Shown piece by piece: positions 9,882 to 21,019 of a DNA stretch of 64,000 bases (position 1 is its first letter; each line of letters opens with the position of its first letter). This DNA comes from Candidatus Streptomyces philanthi (lineage in GTDB: Bacteria; Actinomycetota; Actinomycetes; Streptomycetales; Streptomycetaceae). The notes under the pieces were generated by a model, which was not told where the DNA came from, searched no databases, and was given only the letters and a program-made list of their open reading frames with translations. The stretch spans positions 3,658,001 through 3,722,000 of the forward strand of contig CP073042.1 of assembly GCA_018114805.1 (NCBI GenBank), given 5' to 3'. The translations under genes were made by a program, and so were the position numbers.

Positions 9882-10048
9882 TCCGCGCCCCGGCGCACGC
9901 CCTGCCCGTGCACCCGGCGAGCCCCGCGCGGAGCCGCCCCGCCCGGGCCGCCGGGCGGGGGCCGTACGCCGGATGTGCCGGCCCCTGTCGGGGCGGCCCG
10001 GGGGCACCCCGTAACCTGGGGGTCTCAAGCACAGGGAGGCCGACACTC

Positions 10049-10234
10049 ATGGATTACGTCTCCGCGCTGGTCCCGCCCGCCGTGATGGCCGTGGCCTTTA
10101 TCGCGCTGATCAAGACGATCGTGAAGAGCCAGGGTGGCGTGAACAAGAGCAAGGAAGACGCCGCCGTGGACGCCGCACTGGTGCGCTCCGAAGCGGCCAA
10201 GCAGGACGGCGTACCGGAGGGCCAGGGCGCCTGA
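10049..10234 (+). CDS. Small membrane protein, 61 aa
   Basis: Starts ATG 10049 after AGGGAGG. It has one hydrophobic N-terminal segment (VSALVPPAVMAVAFIALIKT) followed by a charged cytoplasmic tail with KSKEDAAVDAALVRSEAAK. It matches, from memory, a conserved small Streptomyces membrane protein between coaX and lsr2. Function unknown. Confidence 0.75.
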   Translation: MDYVSALVPPAVMAVAFIALIKTIVKSQGGVNKSKEDAAVDAALVRSEAAKQDGVPEGQGA

Positions 10235-10420
10235 GCCCACCCCGTTCCGCCGCGCCGCCGCCGAGGCTTACCGGCCGGCCGGGCGGTGGCCGTCGACCCC
10301 ACGAGTCCACCCTCGGTGAGCCCGCCCCGGGCGCAGGCGCCGGGCCGAATGGCCGGAACGTGCGCCCTTTTTCCCGCTTAACAGTCGGGCAAATAGGACA
10401 TATACCACTGTTATTCGAGT

Positions 10421-10816
10421 GTGCCTCGGCCATTGGGAGAGCTGGAAGACGCGGTCATGGCGCGGGTGTGGAAGTGGAACCGCCCGGTCACCGTCCGAGA
10501 AGTGTTGGAAGACCTTCGGCAGGAACGCTCCATCGCGTACACGACCGTCATGACGGTATTGGACAACCTTCACCAGAAGGGTTGGGTGCGACGCGAGGCG
10601 GAAGGCCGCGCCTATCGATATGAGGCCGTCTCCACCCGGGCCGCCTACGCCGCCGCACTCATGAACGAAGCGTGGTCCGCCAGTGACAACCCCGCGGCGG
10701 CGCTCGTGGCTTTCTTCGGCATGATGTCCGAAGGCCAGCGGGAAGCCCTGCGCGATGCCATGCGGGTGGTGCAACTCGACCAGCCCGACGAGGCGAGCGG
10801 TGAAGCGGGGCGATAG
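10421..10816 (+). CDS. BlaI/MecI/CopY-family transcriptional repressor
   Basis: 131 residues starting at GTG 10421; an in-frame TAG lies shortly upstream (10394). The winged helix is clear: LGELEDAVMARVWKWNRPVTVREVLEDL, then AYTTVMTVLDNLHQKGWVRREAEGRAYRYEA. The C-terminal dimerisation half follows. BlaI-type repressors usually work with a membrane BlaR1/M56 protease, and none is visible here. The next gene starts 10 bp downstream, so the two are probably co-transcribed. Ends in a genuine TAG. Confidence 0.88.
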   Translation: MPRPLGELEDAVMARVWKWNRPVTVREVLEDLRQERSIAYTTVMTVLDNLHQKGWVRREAEGRAYRYEAVSTRAAYAAALMNEAWSASDNPAAALVAFFGMMSEGQREALRDAMRVVQLDQPDEASGEAGR

Positions 10817-10825
10817 CGTCCGGCC

Positions 10826-11344
10826 ATGTCCCCGCTATCAAAAGCCGTCACCGTCCGCCGCGCCCGCACCTCCGATGTTCGCGCCGTCCGGCGTCTCATC
10901 GACGCGTACGTCGGTGAGCGCATCCTGCTCGACAAAGCGACCGTGACGCTTTACGAGGACATCCAGGAGTTCTGGGTAGCGGAGCGGGACGAGGATGGCG
11001 AGGCCATTGGCTGCGGCGCGCTCCACGTGATGTGGGAAGATCTGGCCGAGGTGCGCACTCTGGCCGTGCGCCCGGGTCTGGCCGGCTGCGGCATCGGACA
11101 CCAAGTACTGGACAAGCTGTTCCAGACGGCGCGATGGCTCGGCGTTCGGCGAATTTTCTGCCTCACCTTCGAAGTCGAGTTCTTCAGCAAGCATGGCTTT
11201 GTAGAGATCGGGGAGACGCCGGTGGACGGCGATGTCTACAGCGAGCTGCTCCGTTCCTATGACGAGGGCGTCGCTGAGTTCCTTGGCCTCGAACGAGTGA
11301 AGCCGAACACCCTTGGCAACAGTCGGATGCTTCTGCAACTGTGA
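10826..11344 (+). CDS. GNAT amino-acid N-acetyltransferase (ArgA-like)
   Basis: 172 residues with a single GNAT fold: VRRARTSDVRAVRRLIDAYV (strand/helix 1), IGCGALHVMWEDLAEVRTLAVRP, the acetyl-CoA loop GLAGCGIGHQVLDKLF and C-terminal FFSKHGFVEIGETP. The combination E(D)LAEVRTLAV plus FFxKxGF is typical of stand-alone N-acetylglutamate synthases of actinobacteria, so arginine biosynthesis is likely. The ArgA assignment is inference. Confidence 0.8.
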   Translation: MSPLSKAVTVRRARTSDVRAVRRLIDAYVGERILLDKATVTLYEDIQEFWVAERDEDGEAIGCGALHVMWEDLAEVRTLAVRPGLAGCGIGHQVLDKLFQTARWLGVRRIFCLTFEVEFFSKHGFVEIGETPVDGDVYSELLRSYDEGVAEFLGLERVKPNTLGNSRMLLQL

Positions 11345-11504
11345 TCGCGGGCCCCTATGTCCGAATCGCTCACCTATCACATAGCTCCGCAACGGAGTGT
11401 TCCCACACGGATGCGTAGCCGAACCTTCGCTGGGGGTTTGTGTTTTCTCGGGAAAAGCGGTTTGCTAATGCCTCGTAATCCCTTATCCGTGAAAGGAATC
11501 CTCA

Positions 11505-11840
11505 ATGGCACAGAAGGTTCAGGTCCTTCTTGTTGATGACCTCGACGGTGGCGAGGCCGACGAGACCGTGACGTTCGCGCTCGATGGCAAGACGTACGAG
11601 ATCGACCTCACCACGGCTAACGCCGACAAGCTTCGCTCCGCTCTCGAGCCGTACACCAAGAGCGGGCGGCGCACCGGTGGCCGTGCCGCGGGTGGTCGCG
11701 GGCGCGTGCGCGCGGGCGCGGGCACGAGCCAGGACACGGCGAAGATCCGTGCCTGGGCGAAGGAGAACGGTTACGAGGTCAACGACCGTGGCCGCGTGCC
11801 CGCCACCGTGCGTGAGGCGTACGAGAAGGCCAACGGCTGA
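11505..11840 (+). CDS. lsr2: Lsr2 nucleoid-associated protein
   Basis: 111 residues. The N-terminal dimerisation part (MAQKVQVLLVDDLDGGEADETVTFALDGKTYEIDL) and the C-terminal DNA-binding part (IRAWAKENGYEVNDRGRVP) are standard. The RGR motif inserts into the minor groove of AT-rich DNA. Lsr2 bridges DNA and silences AT-rich or acquired genes in actinobacteria. A clear GAAAGGA lies before the ATG. The last 70 bp overlap the 3' end of the convergent reading frame on the minus strand. Confidence 0.95.
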   Translation: MAQKVQVLLVDDLDGGEADETVTFALDGKTYEIDLTTANADKLRSALEPYTKSGRRTGGRAAGGRGRVRAGAGTSQDTAKIRAWAKENGYEVNDRGRVPATVREAYEKANG

Positions 11841-12523
11841 GTCCGGCCGCCAGTATCACGCCGCACGCACCGCAGCAGTCGGGCCCGGTGGCACTCCGTC
11901 GCCGCGGCGCTGACCAGTCGGACCAGGTCCGGAGCGTCGGCGTCGCCCCGAAAGCCGTCTCTTCCCGCACCGTCGGGAAGGCCGTGGGCCCCTCGGGCTC
12001 CCTCCCTGCACCGGAGGCCGAGGGACGGCAACGCCCTGCTCGACCCGCGGCCGGGGATCGGGGGTCGCACCCAGGTGGCGCCCTCCGGCGAGCCGTGGTC
12101 ACCGAGGGCTGCGGGGACGGGGGCGGCCATGCGGCCACCCGCGCCGAGCACGGTCAGCTCCAGCGGCACGCCGCCCCAGTCCCACCAGTCGAGCAGCCCG
12201 GGCAGCTCGTCAGCGCCGCCCGGGGCGACGAGGAAGTGCATCGCGGGTCCGTGGACGGCCACGGGGCCGGTGTGCGACACGCGGTCGAGCACCGCGCCGC
12301 CCGCGTCGGCGGGCAGCACCAGAACGTCGGAACAGAGCCCGGTCAGCAACTCGACCGGCCCCTCGCATGCCGGGGCCGTCGGCCAGCCAAACTCGCGCTC
12401 GTACCACTCGCGTACCGCACGCCAGAGCACGCGCGCGCCCGGTGTCGTACGGGGCCGCGCGGGGGGTGCGCGGCGGGGCGGGTGCCACCGCTGTCCGGTC
12501 GGGGGAGGCCATGTCCGGGGCAA
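11771..12523 (-). CDS. Conserved actinomycete hypothetical protein
   Basis: About 250 codons. Recognisable pieces are LWRAVREWYEREFGWPTAP, VELLTGLCSDVLVLPADAG, PAMHFLVAPGGADELPGLLDWWDWGGVPLELTVLGAGG and APDLVRLVSAAATECHRARL. They recall, from memory, a Streptomyces family encoded between lsr2 and clpC and distantly like the N-terminal domain of bifunctional primase/polymerases. The start is uncertain: residues before GARVLWRAV look non-native. The 3' end also looks abnormal, running past the expected terminus into lsr2 (to 11771), so the native stop may be lost. Confidence 0.55.
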   Translation of the reverse strand: MPRTWPPPTGQRWHPPRRAPPARPRTTPGARVLWRAVREWYEREFGWPTAPACEGPVELLTGLCSDVLVLPADAGGAVLDRVSHTGPVAVHGPAMHFLVAPGGADELPGLLDWWDWGGVPLELTVLGAGGRMAAPVPAALGDHGSPEGATWVRPPIPGRGSSRALPSLGLRCREGARGAHGLPDGAGRDGFRGDADAPDLVRLVSAAATECHRARLLRCVRRDTGGRTQPLAFSYASRTVAGTRPRSLTS

Positions 12524-12977
12524 CCCGTCGGGGGAGCGAGAGGTTACGCTCGGTTGACATAGAGTAACTTTCTGTGAGCATCTCGGGGTGTGCGAGCGGC
12601 GATCGAGGCTTCGCGGAGGCGCGAGGTTGTTCGCCCGTAGCGGATGGAACCGGGTCGCGCGGCATGGAGTGTCAGTGCGTGAGGGTTAAGACAGACCTAG
12701 TGGGAAGGGGCGGTCCGACGGCCGGGGCAGCGGCGCGTTCGCCATTGGCGTAGTGGCGGTGTGCGTAGAAGCTTGGCCTGCGGGAACATCGTCTCGCACC
12801 ATCGGGTTGGAGCAGGTGCCGGCTGTTCGGGGCAGGAATCCCTCCCCATCGCTAGTGGAGGAGATCCCGGGTGTCGGCAGTTGGTAATGAGCGGTCCCTG
12901 CTTGCGGGACTAAGCTGCGGAAGGACAGGGAGGGGATCGTCCCCGATCTTTCTGACCGCTCTGAGGAGCGATTAACG
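12524..12977. promoter_or_regulatory. clpC upstream region
   Basis: About 450 bp between the divergent hypothetical gene and clpC. It is less GC-rich than average. It holds a TTGACA at 12554-12559 without a good -10 at normal spacing, and a ClgR-like motif at 12737-12750 (separate entry). A GAGGAGCG 3-9 bp before the clpC ATG serves as ribosome binding site. Confidence 0.5.
12737..12750. promoter_or_regulatory. Possible ClgR box upstream of clpC
   Basis: GTTCGCCATTGGCG is an imperfect TTCGC-N5-GCGxA palindrome. It resembles the ClgR activator site described for Streptomyces and Corynebacterium clp genes (recalled as GTTCGC, a short spacer, GCG). Its place about 230 bp before the clpC start fits a promoter-proximal activator site with a long leader. 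Similarity by eye only. Confidence 0.45.
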
Positions 12978-15503
<2,526 letters not shown>

Positions 15504-15529
15504 GCAGTCGCCGTACCCCGGCACCCAGC

Positions 15530-15564
15530 CCGCCCCGGCCCCGCTTCGGCGGGACCCGGGGCGG
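15530..15564 (+). terminator. Terminator-like hairpin after clpC
   Basis: CCGCCCCGG pairs with CCGGGGCGG around an inner CCCGC-TTCG-GCGGG stem, followed by a short CTTTC. A strong GC stem with only a weak T-run is usual for Streptomyces terminators. Confidence 0.7.
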
Positions 15565-15625
15565 CCTTTCGCGTCCCCGCCCGGCTCCACCGCGGGAAAG
15601 CCGTGGCACCCGGGGGAGGATCACC

Positions 15626-15692
15626 ATGGAGCCAACCGCCGGCGCGCCGCGACCCGCCTCCAGCGTCGTCGTGCCGCTCGTGAGGAAGCCGA
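15626..15692 (+). pseudogene. Decapitated 5' end of a NACHT (NLR-like) gene
   Basis: A good ribosome site (GGGGGAGG) precedes ATG 15626. The first codons read MEPTAG, then ASSVVVPLVRK. This matches the N-terminal start of Streptomyces NACHT proteins and the start of the larger relic on the other strand at 18935 (VEPT, then SSAIVPLIRK). Similarity stops after about 22 codons. The frame then continues as meaningless sequence antisense to the C-terminal repeats of the other relic. I infer a second NACHT gene whose body was deleted. The minus strand at about 15746-15838 also carries a free C-terminus ending SRRALDILGVLHGP. Confidence 0.55.
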
Positions 15693-15868
15693 CTGCGTCC
15701 ACCCTCCTGGAGGGCCGCTCGCGCCACGCGAGGGGGCCCGCCCGGTTACGGGCCGTGCAGGACGCCGAGGATGTCGAGGGCGCGGCGGGACGAGCGCGGG
15801 CCGGTGTCGACCTTCGCGAGCGGCCCCGCCGTCGGGGTTGGGGTCGGCGGGCGGGACGGGGGCGGCCG

Positions 15869-18800
15869 TCACGAGCCGTACCCGGGCGGCAGGAGGTCGG
15901 GGCGGAGGCTGTCGGTGCCGGTGAGGCGGGTGCCCGGGGGGAGGTGGAGGGTGGTGAGGTGGGGGAGGTCGGCCAGGGGGTGAGGTCGAGCCCCGAGTTC
16001 GGCACGCGGCGCCGCTCAGGTCCAGCCAGCGGAGTTCCGTGAAGGACCCGGGCAGCAACGGTCAGGGCGCGGTGTCGAAGAAGAGCTCGCCGTGGTGGGC
16101 CGGATCCACGGCGAGCCGGTGGACTGTGGGCAGGACGTGGCGCGGTTCCAGGAGGGTCAGCGAGTGGACCGTGACGTCCAGGTACTCCAGGTGGCCCAGG
16201 GAGCTGATCGCGTCCCATTCGGCGGCGCTCTCCGGGCTGTTCTGGCCGAGCACCAACTGCCGTAGCAGGGGCCACCGCCGCAGGTCGGCGACGCCGTCGG
16301 CGGCCCGGGAGAGCATGGAGAGGTTCAGGGCGCGCAGCGGGGCGTCCAGCGGCCACTGCGCCAGGCGCCACGTCGTGCCCCAGGGCCGTTTGACGTCGAG
16401 CGAGTGAAGGCGGGCAGGGAGCGGAGCGGGCTGAGATCGATCTCCGCTTGCGCGGAGGGCAGCCCGAGGGTGAGGGATTCCAGCGACGGCAGTGCGCCGA
16501 CGGGGCCCAGGTCGCGGACGGATGGGCAGTCCGCGAGGTTGATGCTGATCAGCTCGCGCTGCCCGGCCAGGAACCCCAGGTCGTCCAGCAGGGTGTTACC
16601 CCGCATCCGCAGGTGGGTGAGCTGGTGGCGGCGTACGTACCCGGCCACCGCCTCCGGGTGCACGTCGCCGCGCGTCTCCAGCTTGGGCCGGCCGTCCATC
16701 ACGGCCAGCGCGTGCAACTCGTCGGCCGAGGTCGCCACGTAGTACAGCCCCTCCGGCTTGAGGTGGGCGATGAACTCGTCCGCGTAGCGCTGGGTGTCGT
16801 ACCTGTGCCAGGCCCAGACGAGTTGGGAGCGTCCGGAGATCGACTCGTGGTCCCTGAACCGGGCCAGTGTCGCCATGGCCGCCTCGGAGTCGATGTGGGA
16901 CGCAGTCGTGGCCACCTGGGCTGCCTCCCGCTCCGACAGCTTCTCCGGACCCGGCAACAGCTAAAGCACCAGCGGGCCGACCTCCGCCAGTTGCCGCGCC
17001 GACACGTTGGTGGCGGGCGGGATCAGTCGGGCCGTACGCTCCTCCACCTCGCCCCGTACGCCGGGGTCGACCTCCGTCGCGTGCTCCAGGCAGGCCAGTG
17101 CCAGCAGGTGGACGCGCATGCGGGTGCGCGCGTCGGGCGCCTCGTCGCCCCGCCTCACCAACTCCCGGAGCAGCTGGGCCCGTTCGCGTGGGCGGGCGTG
17201 GGCCACGGACATGCGGATGACGTCTTCCCACTGGTCGTCGGCCGCGTGGTCGATGAGGAGGCCGATGTCCCACTCCTCCACCGCGCGCTTGGCGCCCAGG
17301 TAGTCCTGGAAGGTGCGGTGGACGAAGTCCACGGCGTTCGGGCCCGGGGCGCGGAGGAGGCCGCTGCGGTGGAGGAGGTGGCGGAAGATCGCCGGTGCGT
17401 CGCCCTGGGCGGCGGCTGCCGGGACCGCCGGCAGCGCCTCGGCGACGATGCGCTCGGCGCGGCCGCGGTCCAACTCCGTGCGGCTGTTGCGGATGAGCCA
17501 GTAGGCGAGCCGTTGCAGGAGTTGGACCTGCGGTTCCTCGTGCAGCTCGATGCCGTACGGGCCGCTCATGTCGCGCTCCCGGTCGCGGCGGGCGAGCAGC
17601 ATGGACAGGGCCGCGTCGTACAACTCCTTGCGACCGTGCGGGAGGTAGCCGCGGCGGGTCGCGGTGCAGGGCGCAGATCAGGCCACACATGAGCGGGTTG
17701 GTGGCCAGCCGGCCGAGGTCCTGCTTGGTGCGGACAGCGGTGAGCAGCGACCGCTCGTACGCGTCGGGGCGGTCCGCGACCTCGTCGGTGGCGCCGTCGC
17801 GGGCGGCGGTGTGCCAGCGGTCGATGAACGCGGCCACCTCGTCGTGGCCCATCGGTGACAGCGTCAGCTCGTCGAAGCCCTCCTGGCCCAGCCAGTTCTC
17901 GCGGACGGCGGAGGGGCGGGAGGTGACGAGGTAGAGGTTGTCCGGGTACGCGTCGAGCAGGTCGCGCAGCCAGCGGCGGGTCTGTTCGCGCTCGCTCTCG
18001 GGGATCTCGTCGATGCCGTCGACGAGGACCAGGCCACGGCCGTCGGCGAGCACCCGGTCCGCCCAACCCTCCGGCTGCGCGTCGGCGATCGGGCAGCCGA
18101 CGGCGGACAGGAACCGGCCGGGCGTGGGCAGCCGCTCCCCGCCACGGGTGAGGGTGCGCAGCGGGAGGACGAAGGTGACGCGGCCGTAGAGGTGGACCAG
18201 GCGTTCGTCGTACTGCCGGCGGGCCGCGACCACCTCCAGCCACTGCACCAGCGTCGTCTTGCCGGAGCCCGCCACGCCGCGCACCAGCACCCGGTCCCGG
18301 TCGGCCAGGGCCTGGTTCGGCGGGGAGCGGCAGCTCGGGGGCGTACGGCTCCTCCGGCTCGGCCTCGGGGGCCACCTCGTCGGGGTCAAGGCGGTAGCTC
18401 AGGGAGCGCGTGATGGCCTGGCGGTGGGCCTCGCGACGGTGGCGGCCGAGCGGCGTGGCCTGGAGGCTCAGGTACGTGGCGTCCAGCGGCCAGCGGTCGG
18501 GTGACGCCGTGAGGTCGATGCCGTAGATGGTGAGGGTGCCGTGCTTGCGGGTGACGTAGCGCGCGTACCGCTCCTCGAAGCGCACGTCGGTCGCCGCGTG
18601 CGTGGGGTTGCGCTCGATCAGCGCGTCCACCTTGGCCACCAGCTCGGACAACTGCTCGCTCTACCGCACCAGGGTGTGCGCGACGAAGCTGGAACGCTGC
18701 GTGAAGAAGTGCAGCATGTGCAGGCAGGCGGTCTCCAGGACGGTGTCGTGGAGGGCGGCGGCGTCGGCACTCAGGTGCGCCACGCGGGCCGGGTTCCCGG

Positions 18801-18935
18801 AGGTGGCCTCCCGGAAAGGAGACCAGCCCGCAGACGCGCACCGGCCGATCCACCAGGCCGGCGCCTGGCCCCTGCGCCACGAACAGCTTCCTGATGAGCG
18901 GCACAATGGCGCTCGACGATGACCGTTGGCTCCAC
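15869..18935 (-). pseudogene. Broken NACHT-LRR (bacterial NLR-like) gene
   Basis: Joined across frames, this encodes an STAND ATPase of the NLR type. The N-terminal effector-like domain begins VEPT...IVPLIRKLFVAQGPGAGLVDRPVR (GTG 18935). The NACHT module has Walker A GVAGSGKTTLVQWLE and Walker B LVLVDGIDEIPESE. A winged-helix region contains VDFVHRTFQDYLGAKRAVEEWDI. Leucine-rich-like repeats (LPSLESLTLGLP, LGHLEYLDVTVHSLTLL) end PGTRLTGTDSLRP. Lesions: frameshift near 18915, internal deletion near 18800, TAG 18661-18663, frameshifts near 18335 and 17655, TAG 16961-16963, frameshift near 16405, TGA 16062-16064, more shifts near 16015-15930. Intact relatives (bNACHT) are known antiphage defence proteins; this copy is surely dead. 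Confidence 0.8.
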
Positions 18936-19634
18936 GTTCCACGCCCCCCTTCCCCCGCCCACGCCCCGCAGGGAGCACGCCCCGGGCCGCGCGCGGCCCG
19001 CGCGCCCGCTTCCGTACGGGCCGCCGACCTCGCCCCGTGGGGCGCCCCCCGCTCCCGTACAGGGCCGCCTGCCCAGGCGCCCTGCCCAGGCGCCCCGTCC
19101 GGGCCCGCCCGGCCGGTGCTCAGGCTACTGCGGGCGGGGGTCGTTGGTCCCGGGGCGGACAGGCCAACGCCCAGGTCACCAGGCCCGCGTGCGGCGGTCG
19201 GCGGCGGCCCGCCCGGTGACATGTGGCACAGGGCTCTTTCGGCCTACTAGGCGCGATAGCGGGCGGCGGTGGGGGCCGCTCGGGACTTTCGGCCCGTGAG
19301 GGCCGGGCCTTTCGTGAGGGCCGGGCCCGGGCTGTTCCGCCACCGGGGAGCCGGCGCGGGAAAACCCCGGTAAATGCCCGGTGTGACGGTCACGGGTGCG
19401 TTTCCGATGCCTCTCGCCGACTGTCCGAATAGTCTTAACGGGTGATCATATCCGGCCGGGAAGGGCCGAATTTCCCCGGCTTTCGCCAAGAGATCGGATA
19501 GTAGGAACGCGAGTGGGACCCCCCTTGGCAGAATTTCGCCCCCGGGTTACCAAGGTAGGGCGATCCCGGCGAACCGCAGAGGATTCAAAGTCGGGATCAA
19601 TTCATTTCCTGGATTTCCCCGGAGGTAGTTCCGT
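18936..19634. other. Intergenic with short direct repeats
   Basis: About 700 bp without a recognisable gene. It holds two GC-rich direct repeats: CTGCCCAGGCGCCC in tandem near 19070-19100, and CGTGAGGGCCGGGCC at 19295-19309 and 19313-19327. The last 230 bp before the M23 gene are less GC-rich and probably contain its promoter and a long leader; GGAGG lies 10 bp before the start codon. Confidence 0.45.
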
Positions 19635-20392
19635 ATGACGCAGCACACCAAGGCCACCCACGCGAACAAGTCGGTCCTGCGCACCCGCGCCGCCGTACTG
19701 GCCGTGGGGCTGGGCGGCTCGCTCGCGCTGGGGACCGGGGTGGCGCTGGCAGCGACCCCGCAGTCCGACGTGTTCGCCGAGGCTTCGGCCGGTTCGCTGG
19801 AGAAGTCGATTCAGACGCAGGCCAAGGCGCAGGCCGAGGCCGCTCACAAGGACAAGAAGCAGGACGAGAAGCACGGCAAGAAGAAGGCCGCGAAGAAGGC
19901 CGACAAGCGGTACAAGGGGCACGGCAAGGCCAAGCGCGCCGACCGTTCCCAGCGCACCCCGCTGAACGCCGCCTCCTGGATCGCTCCGGTCGGCGACGCG
20001 CCGCTGAGCGCCCCGTTCGCGGCCGGCGGTGACCGCTGGGCTCACGGCCACTCCGGCCAGGACTTCGCGTCTCCGTCGGCACCTCGGTCAAGGCCGTGCA
20101 CGGCGGCACCGTGATCAAGGCCGGCCCCAACGGCGGCGGCGACGGTCCTGCGTACGGCAACGCCATCGTGATCAAGCACAAGGGCCAGACGTACACCCAG
20201 TACGCGCACCTTTCGAAGATCAAGGTGGACGTGGGCCAGACCGTGGACCGGGGCCAGGCGATCGGCCTGTCCGGCAACACCGGTAACTCCTCCGGCCCGC
20301 ACCTGCACTTCGAGGTCCGCACCGGCCCGAACTACGGCTCCGGCATCGAGCCGCTGGGCTTCCTGCGCGGCCACGGCGCGTACGTGGGCTGA
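19635..20392 (+). pseudogene. Secreted M23 metallopeptidase, one-base frameshift
   Basis: The N-terminus is a signal peptide (AVLAVGLGGSLALGTGVALAA, cleavage after AxA) followed by a Lys/Ala-rich coiled region. The peptidase domain starts APVGDAPLSAPFAAGG with metal ligands HSGQDF. At about 20070 the frame changes: one G is missing from what should read GCGGTC (DFAVSVGTSVKAVHGGTV). The second part contains the ligand motif GPHLHFEVR and ends normally. M23 enzymes cut peptidoglycan cross-bridges. The deletion would give a truncated protein without the HxH ligands. A sequencing slip is the alternative. Confidence 0.8.
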
Positions 20393-20406
20393 TCACCCGG
20401 AACGAC

Positions 20407-20448
20407 GCGAGCGGCGGCCGGTCTCCACGGAGACCGGCCGCCGCTCGC
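20407..20448. terminator. Bidirectional terminator, 20-bp perfect stem
   Basis: A perfect inverted repeat with 20-bp arms and a 2-base loop (first arm GCGAGCGGCGGCCGGTCTCC) sits between the convergent M23 gene and the minus-strand membrane protein gene. It can terminate transcription from both sides. Confidence 0.85.
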
Positions 20449-20457
20449 ATGCGTGCG

Positions 20458-20952
20458 CTAACGCGTCGCGGGCTCCCCCGTGACGTCGGTGCCGGCGTCG
20501 GCCTCGTCGGCGTCGGTCACGATCCGCAGCGGGCCCGCCAGGGCCGCGGACAGTGCCGCGCACAGCGGCAACTGGAGCGTGAACAGCGCGATGAGCAGCG
20601 TGACGAAGGCGTAGTCCACGGCCTGCCCCGCGCCGTCGTACAGGAACTGGATCACGCTGACGACCAGCAGCACGCCCCCGTACACGACCGTGTTGCGGGT
20701 CGCGACCAGCCACCGGCGCGGCGTCGGCCGGGCCCACGCGAGCACGCCGATGATCAGCGCGGCGAGCACCGGGAAGGCCAGCGCCCAGTTGCTGAGCCAG
20801 TCGCCGGAGAACGTCTCCCACGAGCTTTCGCCCTCGTCGTCGGGGTAGCCGCCGGCGTAGATCAGGACGAACGACAGGAGCGCACCCACCGCCCAGGGAA
20901 CGAACGTCGCCGCTATGGCGTACGCGGTTGCCTGGACCGGGGGTGCGCTCAT
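20458..20952 (-). CDS. Integral membrane protein, unknown function
   Basis: 164 residues with about four hydrophobic segments (FVPWAVGALLSFVLIYAGG, WALAFPVLAALIIGVLAWA, TVVYGGVLLVVSVIQFL, AFVTLLIALFTLQLPLCAALSA). A loop YPDDEGESSWETFSGDW follows the first segment and the tail is acidic. I recognise no catalytic motif. Starts ATG 20952. Confidence 0.8.
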   Translation of the reverse strand: MSAPPVQATAYAIAATFVPWAVGALLSFVLIYAGGYPDDEGESSWETFSGDWLSNWALAFPVLAALIIGVLAWARPTPRRWLVATRNTVVYGGVLLVVSVIQFLYDGAGQAVDYAFVTLLIALFTLQLPLCAALSAALAGPLRIVTDADEADAGTDVTGEPATR

Positions 20953-21019
20953 GGGTCGTGCCTATCGTCAGGGGGCGGACGGAGGGCTTTCCTACCGCGC
21001 CATTCCGTCGCGGCCGCCG

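Noticed and set aside
19400..19634. Possible c-di-AMP (ydaO-type) riboswitch upstream of the M23 peptidase, attractive because disA is nearby
   Set aside because: The leader has hairpins and an AT-richer stretch, but I could not find the conserved core (GUCAGCUAACC-like) or the expected order of helices.
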